In this document: in pieces, positions 57,442-64,000 of the stretch
Layout: each line of letters opens with the position of its first letter
How positions within the stretch are numbered: the stretch's first letter is position 1
NCBI GenBank assembly: GCA_025617745.1
Contig: CM046855.1
Span: forward strand, 17,205,880-17,269,879
Source of the DNA: Heliocidaris erythrogramma
Taxonomy: Eukaryota; Echinodermata; Echinoidea; Camarodonta; Echinometridae
Length of the DNA stretch: 64,000 nucleotides
Reading direction: 5' to 3'
Translations under genes and position numbers: made by a program
The notes under the pieces: model-generated
What the model was told of the DNA's origin: nothing
Databases searched by the model: none
Seen by the model: only the letters and a program-made list of their open reading frames with translations

Positions 57442-58044
57442 TGTGACCCTTCACCACAAAACGCCCAATAAATGGAAGGGAGCTTTAGAGTTGACAGCTG
57501 AAAAAGGTGTTTAAGGGTCGAAATTTTTATTTCAAGTTGTTTGTATTTTCTGAAAGTCCATTTATGTATCTACCATCTTTCAAAATTTCAGTGTAAAATA
57601 TCATGTTGAAATATGTTTTTACTCTTGCTGGGATCGTACTTCACATTGCTTTTTTGGTATAGTTCAAAAACTGTGCATAGTCTGACATTCAAAATCTAAA
57701 ACACCAACGAAATATATCTATTCTAAAAGTGTGGAATGTTTCAACCCAATCCAGTTAGTATTTCACAGTGTATGCTCGGGAGTTTTGACTCAACCTTTTG
57801 TACAACAGACAGAATAGGCGCTCTTAAATGATCACTCTTCTTTAGTGCCCGTTTTCTGTATTGTTTTGGACATTAGCCTGTCTGACACCTTGACATTCTC
57901 ATTGTAATTTACAAGGGTTTGATTAGTCCATACAAGTCAAGATATATATCATTTTAAAGCTTAGAATCTAAGCTTTCAAACTATGCTGAAATTCAAAACC
58001 CCCTAATTTCCGACTTATTAGTCGTTTTGTGGTGGAGGGTCACA
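57442..58044. mobile_element. ~603-bp TIR element with TGTGACCCTYCACCACAAAACG ends
   Basis: The 22-bp inverted ends match with one difference. The interior is AT-rich and non-coding. Flanks TACTGCAT and TATTGTAT are similar but not identical, so an 8-bp hAT-type duplication is possible but unproved. Confidence 0.75.
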
Positions 58045-58049
58045 TATTG

Positions 58050-60130
58050 TATCACCATACAACAGTTTATTAATACATCTTTTCATGATAAAACTTAATA
58101 GTTGGCTTGATGTTAAAAGTTTCTAAATCCTTTGGGGAAAAGGGGTGAGGGCTGAAATTCCCATACTGCAACCCGCAAGTCCGTAGCCCTTTGTTGCCCT
58201 TATAGGACATGGGTACGTATTGGAAGAACGTCAATAATGGGGAAATAAAATTTGATCGTGTTCGGCTCAGCGCTACTGAAAATCCCCCGAAGCTAATTAC
58301 GTCATATCCGCAAAGTCTAATGACAGAAATTAATAAGAAGAAAAACAACAACACAAAGCAAAATAAAACAAAGACCAAGAACAAATGAAACCGAAATGCA
58401 ATTTAGATTACAACCAGGGATCTTGTTCATCTCTCATTTGCTTATTGCTCAATATTAGAAGAAAGAGAAATGTCTTCTGCCTGGATTTGTGAGGATCCTG
58501 TTTTTACAATTAAAACATTTAGAAATGCGATTAAAATGCTTTCAGAGGCTTACACGAAAAACCCAAGGTGGGTTGCGATAGAATGTCTTTCCACCAAGAA
58601 CATAACAACACAAATATTTTTTAATTATTCTAGAAGCGATGAAACTGAAATGAAAGTCTTCCCATTTCAGTCACTCATTCGTTTAGATTACTCCTTTTTG
58701 TAGAAGCCGAAATAGTAGCTTCATTGAGATCATGAGTGTGATATTTTAGCCATTTGTACCCACTGCGTCAGCAATTACCCTTAGTCTAAACTTTTGAGAT
58801 ATATCTATTTAACTATTTGGTATTATATATTATTTCAATGAATAAATCATCATAGCACAAAGGGAATACTTAAGTTGTAATTGTGGGAGTTAATAAGCAA
58901 CTCTTCCCCTCTGGCTAAGTATGGTAATATCAAAGTAGATATATTTTCATCTTAAACCGAACTATAGATAGAAAAATAGAGAGAAAAGGGTGTTTTAAAG
59001 GATTTACATTAATACCGAATAGGGGTTTATGGTGTTTTTTTCTAACACCGATAAAAAAAGCGATGTAGGCAATTCTATATGGAAGACCAACTCGAATTGT
59101 AATTAATACGTTGATAAATTCACCATAAGACTCGCCTTTTTATATATTTTTGGTATAATAAACAACAAAAGAAAATAATCGAGAATCTAACCGACAGATT
59201 CGTCAGAGGTACAAAATTTGTTAGAGAAAGAAAAAGCACTTTACCTCCCCTTAAACTCTTGACGTTCTTGAACGTCACAGGTGTATCAACTAATATCCTG
59301 AAAATTCATATTTAGTGAATGAAAACAGTAATCTATATTCATAGCGTGTAAACGTAAAAAGCAAGTATGGTATTATGTTACTTCTATATTAGAATTGTCA
59401 ATTTCATGGTTAAATTCCACGTTTAGACCTGTACACAAAAGTGGTATAACTTAATCATTGCAGCTCAATAGCTCAATACTCAATAGATCCACGAATAGAA
59501 TATCGTAAGAGATTGTGCTACTGAGCCTAGAATACCTTCAGGAAATTTGTTGCTCAGCCATTTTTTTATAATTTCTTGTTGCAAGTAAATTTAAAGAGAA
59601 GATGCAATAATAACTCACATGTCAACATCAAGCCCTCAGGGGATCGAAAGTGCATTTCCCGCTCAAACTCGGAGTGGGAAATGAGATTCACCCTTAAGCG
59701 TCGCTTTTTTGTTGTCTAGCTGTCATGTACAAATCCGCTCATTTCGTTTGCTTAAGATTTTCTTTTTGTATTCAAAACTCCCAACAACATCTCAATTTTA
59801 CGCCAGATGGGAGCGTATGATAGTAAGTAATACTTTGGTATTAAAAGGCCTTAACGTCATACTTTGTTAAAAAAAACGTATTCCGGAGAGATGAAATGCA
59901 GGTTCATAACAGATAGATAACCCACGATGACAAATACAAATATTTATAATATAAGATTACGTCCAAATATACAAAATAAACTGTTTTATGTTGTTGATGT
60001 AAGTTTCTGTGATACTATCCTAGTTATGCTAGCTTAATTTTTATTTCGCATTTTGCATCTTTTTATGGGTATATTATGAGGATAAATGATACTTAATTAG
60101 TATAGCATATTGATATAATAGAATATACAT
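58050..60130. other. AT-rich DNA, no gene seen
   Basis: Frames at 58070-58384 (minus) and 58470-58703 (plus) lack recognisable domains. No strong repeat was seen. Confidence 0.5.
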
Positions 60131-60136
60131 GTAATT

Positions 60137-60226
60137 CAGAAAAAGGTTTGCGGTACAACCATGTGAGTTGGAATAACTCTTGGAGTTATTCCAACTCACA
60201 TGGTTGTACCGCAAACCTTTTTTCTG
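60137..60226. repeat. near-perfect 90-bp palindrome
   Basis: The arm 60137-60179 is complementary to 60183-60226 apart from a one-base length difference in an A run, around a 3-base loop TTG. The arms contain GGTTTGCGGTACAACCATG and GAGTTGGAATAACTC. Confidence 0.95.
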
Positions 60227-60644
60227 AGTTACAACTTCACCATGCAAACCTTCAAATCCTATAATATACAGTCATGTAGTTTCTCTCTACTATCCATCCA
60301 GAAAGAGATTGACAAACAAGACAGTGCACAATATAGTATTCTTGAGCACTCAACTAGTTTGAAATAGCGTACAAGACGCAGGACAATATTTTTTTATTTG
60401 TTATGGGGTAGCGTCCTGGATCTAGTTTCTCAAATATTTGCTTGAAAAGAAATACAATTGGAAAGATGATAGAGAGATTTATCTCAAACAAGTTGAAATA
60501 TTTCGATATCGTTTCGTTGTCTCGGATGCAAGTGTGTTAAGCGTGTTTTGTTTATTCGAAGATGCCGGTACAGCTTGTTTAAGGATAAAAATTAATATTT
60601 TTTGTCACTATTGCAGCATTTCTCTTTTATATTATATGTGTGCG

Positions 60645-60722
60645 TGTGTGTGTGTGCGTTTGAGTATGTGTGTGAGGGGGAGAGAGAGAGAGAGAGAATG
60701 AGAGAGAGAAAGAGAGAGAGAA
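60645..60722. repeat. GT and GA microsatellites
   Basis: A TGTG-rich stretch followed by (GA)n with small interruptions. Confidence 0.9.
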
Positions 60723-60729
60723 GACAAGG

Positions 60730-61685
60730 ATTACTATTGAATTATGGGGTCAAAATTCGATTTTCATCATTCAAACGCTAGATTTATTTGCAAAACATTT
60801 TTCATTATTTTTTATTTTTAATTTGTTGACCTAGTTGATAGAAAGCCGACGTGAATGCATAGTATTAGTCGATTTAAAAAAAAATCAGTTTGTTTCCTAC
60901 ATTTAACATGCATATCTCTCACATTTTCTTATTCATTTAGACTCTCTTTCATATTTCCCCCTCTCTTTGTAACCCCCCGTGTCTACCGCCTTTCTGTTTG
61001 TTTTTACAATCTCTTTCATCATTCACACCTATGGAGGCATTCAAATTGGCACATTTTTAATCCACTGGAAACATTTTACTTGTACTTTCTCATTTTCAAT
61101 CCACAGGTTCCAACACAAAAATTACGCAATTCAGTAAATATAACTCAATTACCCAACCTATAATCAAGTTGTCACCAGAACAAATACCTAAAGCTAGCAT
61201 GATCATGTTGTCTGTTACCTCTGTTGTCAGAAAAAATGCATAATGCATATGAGGAGAATAATAATTCAATTGCGGTGGTTCCTAAAAGGTAGTGATTCTT
61301 GGTATAGGTTGAATGACATCAACTTCTTACATCTTTACAGTGAAAAATATAATTGATTCACTGAAACTTTAAAACTTGTTCTTAATTATTCTGCATAATA
61401 CATGTAATATAGTAGGTACTCCCAACATTTACGTATTCCTTTGAATTCGGGATGAATTTTATAATGTGTTCAAATACTTAGTACGGACAATTCTTTCCAC
61501 ATTCCCTGATGGCGTATACTATCTAATTCACTTGTAAGGTTTGGCAGCATCTACATGGAATCCATACTGCAAACTTAACTTATTGCTAGGTCGGGCAAGC
61601 ATTGGACAAACCGTAGCATTTTCAAGGCAAATTTTATTTAAGAATATTGTTTAAAAGAATTGGAGACATCATGACAGTGGTGGAC
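60730..61685. other. AT-rich DNA, no gene seen
   Basis: No domain or structured repeat was recognised. Confidence 0.5.
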
Positions 61686-61689
61686 CAAT

Positions 61690-62560
61690 ATAGTGTATTA
61701 TTATTTGTATGAAGAGTTTTCAGGCGACCAGAAAAATTGGCGTATCTCATGATTTGCGCAAAAGTACCCGGATGACCGTGCAATTTTAAAACAATATCTC
61801 ATGGTTTGTGTAAAAGTACCCTGGCGACCGTGCAATATATTTCCATATCTCATAGGTTTGGAGTGCGCGGACCTTGCAGGATGCTTGGGTAAGGACAAAC
61901 TTATGTTTTCTACCTGTGTTTTATGTTGAAGTCAATACGAAAACATAAGGACATTTAATTGTGAAATTGAGGAACAAGGTTTCATACGTTCAATAATGAC
62001 AATTATATTGAATGGCTTTTCTTTCGTGGGACACAAGGGTATATCGCACTAGATTTGAAAATATTTCACTCGTTGGCACTCAAGGCCATTCAATATTATA
62101 TCATTATTTGTATGAAGGGTTTTCAGGCGACTAGACAAATTGGCGTATCTCATGGTTTTGGCATAAGTACCCGGATGACCGTGTAATTTTAAAAGAATAT
62201 CTCATGGTTTGTGTAAAAGTACCCGGATGACCGTGCAATATATTTCCATAATTATATCATGGTTTGGGGTGCGCGTGAAGCGTAAAAGGTGAATATAATG
62301 TGCGGCAGCCCTTGCAGGATGCCTGGGTAAGGACAAAATAATGTTTTTCTACCTGTGTTTTCTGTTGAAGTCAATACAAGCACATAAGGACATGTCATGG
62401 TGAATATTGAGGAAGTAGGTTTCATGTAATTAAATATGATAATAATATTGACACAAGGGCATATAGCACTCGCTTTGAAAATATTTCACTCGTCGTGCCG
62501 ACTCGTGAAATATGCTCATAGCTCGTGCGATATACCCTTGTATCTCACTCTAGGCCATTC
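61690..62560. repeat. direct duplication of a ~400-bp unit with internal ~60-bp repeats
   Basis: Units begin near 61690 and 62100 with ATTATTTGTATGAAGRGTTTTCAGGCGA. Each contains AAAAGTACCC-GGATGACCGTGCAAT repeated with TATCTCATGGTTTG. Each then has TTGCAGGATGCYTGGGTAAGG and CTACCTGTGTTTT. Each unit is followed by ACACAAGGGYATATMGCACT...TTTGAAAATATTTCACTCG. After the second unit this forms an inverted repeat with CTCGTGCGATATACCCTTGT. Confidence 0.85.
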
Positions 62561-62564
62561 AATA

Positions 62565-64000
62565 TTATATGAGTATTGATTTCAACAATATGAACACAAT
62601 CAATTCACCGGTTTGACACTGGCGTATGAAATTTTGACATACATTCACAATGCTGTTGCTCATTCTGGACCATGATACGGGAGATGCGAGAGAGGTATCA
62701 TTTGAAACAGATGCTAATCCCTTTAACGAGCACCCATGCTCAGATTTAATGAGTTATTGAATTTTTCATGTTCAGTTAGCTACCAAAGGGAGATTACAGT
62801 TCCTGTGTGTGTGGGAGCGCTCGGGTTGTTGACTACCAAGAGTAACAATCCGTTTTGTTTCTTGACAAAATAGAATAATCACTATCTACCTTTACAAACA
62901 TTTCATTTGTAAATTAATTACACAAATAGCCGTGAAGTCCATGTGAAAGGAAGTAATGTTTTTGAAGAAGTATGCTGATCTTTTGCTAGCAGTAGCACTA
63001 TGTTTTATTAAACCGATCATCATGATTCATCACTAAATATTCATATTACACCGTGTACACAAACAAAGCATGTTTACTGCTTTATGAAAGTAGCTCATTT
63101 CTTTCTCTATTTTGTAATTTCGAAAATAATATTCCCCGTAGATCATAGATTCCCACAAGCCGTCGTTCTTTCATCGTGGGTCAGTTTTGGAAGGCCAAGG
63201 GGTCCGATGTACGGTGGATGTCAGCTCGAAACACGAATCAAATATTTGTTTTATGTATTCATGATGAATAATTTAATGTTCAAGATTAAAACTACTGCCC
63301 CATGGGTATGAACTTTCAATTTTTCTTTCAGTATGAAAAATACAATGTCTGCAGAATAAATGCACATAATCAAGATGCCTTATAAGATATGAAGCAAATT
63401 ATGAATTTTCATTTCCATACTCCTCCCTTTTTTCGTTTTAGCTCTTTGTATAACTTATTTTGTTAGACCCGATGAAGAGCCACTCATGGTCCATTGTAAG
63501 AAGAGTTTTCTTCAATGGCCTTGACCTTAGAAATACATTTCGAGTACCCTTTCATAACCTGCGGCTATGAAGCATTTGAATAACGAGGTTCCAGAGTGGT
63601 CGCATAATGCATGTTTGTCTTATTCAACATAAAAACTTAGATTCATGCATCGGTATACTGTGCAGATAACTCTGACTTATAACGATGAAGGGTTTCAATC
63701 TTAATAGCCTTTCCTAGATCCATCCATATTTAAATAAATAAGTTAATGAATATAAAATGTACCTCTAATTCTGGTAACAAAATGTAAATTAGTATATTGC
63801 AATACACCAACTCATCTAAGAACTAATCGTCAAAGAAATATGATTGGCTTTAAGTCAATTTCCGTCCGATCAGAGAGCTAATTCAATTAGATCAGCAAGA
63901 TGCAGTACTTGAACTTTGTCTATTATCTAGGTATCGGCTGTTTTTCCCTGTCCAAGTGAATTAGTGATTCAAATGATATATAGATATCAACTAGATTCCA
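62565..64000. other. AT-rich DNA with one weak candidate exon
   Basis: Mostly unstructured. A GC-richer patch at 63142-63264 after a pyrimidine tract and AG could be an exon (see findings), but this is not firm enough to call as coding. Confidence 0.4.

Noticed and set aside
63084-63311. 75-codon frame starting at 63084 as a gene
   Set aside because: It has no signal or domain and overlaps a better phase-0 candidate exon in another frame; neither is firm.

Overview
This window looks like nuclear DNA from a marine invertebrate deuterostome, most likely an echinoderm such as a sea urchin. That is inference from character rather than a database match. The DNA is AT-rich and very gene-poor. It carries an intact BEL/Pao retrotransposon, tRNA-derived SINEs with AAT/ATT tails, remnants of two LINE lineages, and about twenty short inverted-repeat elements. 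It also has many long poly-G tracts and GAA, GA, CT, TA and TTA microsatellites. No rRNA, CRISPR array, operon or bacterial feature is visible. Most open frames are artefacts of low-complexity or tandem DNA.

Layout. 1-5 kb: GAA and AAT microsatellites, a SINE, a 95-bp direct repeat, a CCAACC-rich satellite, a degenerate array with a period near 190 bp, then a second satellite block. 5.4-5.7 kb: a CpG- and CCAAT-containing island. 6,968-7,988: a 1,021-bp Harbinger-like element with an exact TAA duplication. 9.6-11 kb: SINE with a TTA tail, a minisatellite and a foldback repeat. 11,539-19,250: the dominant feature, a complete BEL/Pao LTR retrotransposon with 340-bp LTRs differing at two positions, an exact TTCAT target duplication, and one uninterrupted 1,856-residue Gag-Pol frame. 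It is recent and possibly still active.

20-26 kb: SINE, foldbacks, an ACGAC-rich TIR element, an L1/Tx1-like LINE remnant on the minus strand broken by an insertion that contains a 227-bp MITE, and two further MITEs. 28-43 kb: many non-autonomous DNA elements. These include a piggyBac-like one (TTAA), a MITE inside a TA microsatellite, a 1.18-kb TIR element with a decayed coding fragment, a foldback whose two arms encode the same peptide, a 409-bp MITE inserted in a SINE with an exact TTA duplication, and a CACTA-like MITE.

44.5-45.0 kb: the only convincing host-gene signal, a first coding exon for a secreted protein (TATA box, good Kozak ATG, signal peptide, strong GTAAGT donor). The rest of that gene is not confidently visible; one weak in-frame candidate exon lies at 63.1 kb. 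48.8-50 kb: a decayed LINE reverse transcriptase split by an insertion. 50-58 kb: MITEs, CT-rich DNA and a large foldback. 60-62.6 kb: a near-perfect 90-bp palindrome and a roughly 400-bp duplication.

The window reads as an intron or intergenic landscape shaped by repeated transposon insertion. The nested insertions give relative ages: SINE before MITE, and LINE before the insertion that carries a MITE. Boundaries marked by target duplications are firm; those inferred only from inverted-repeat similarity are approximate.
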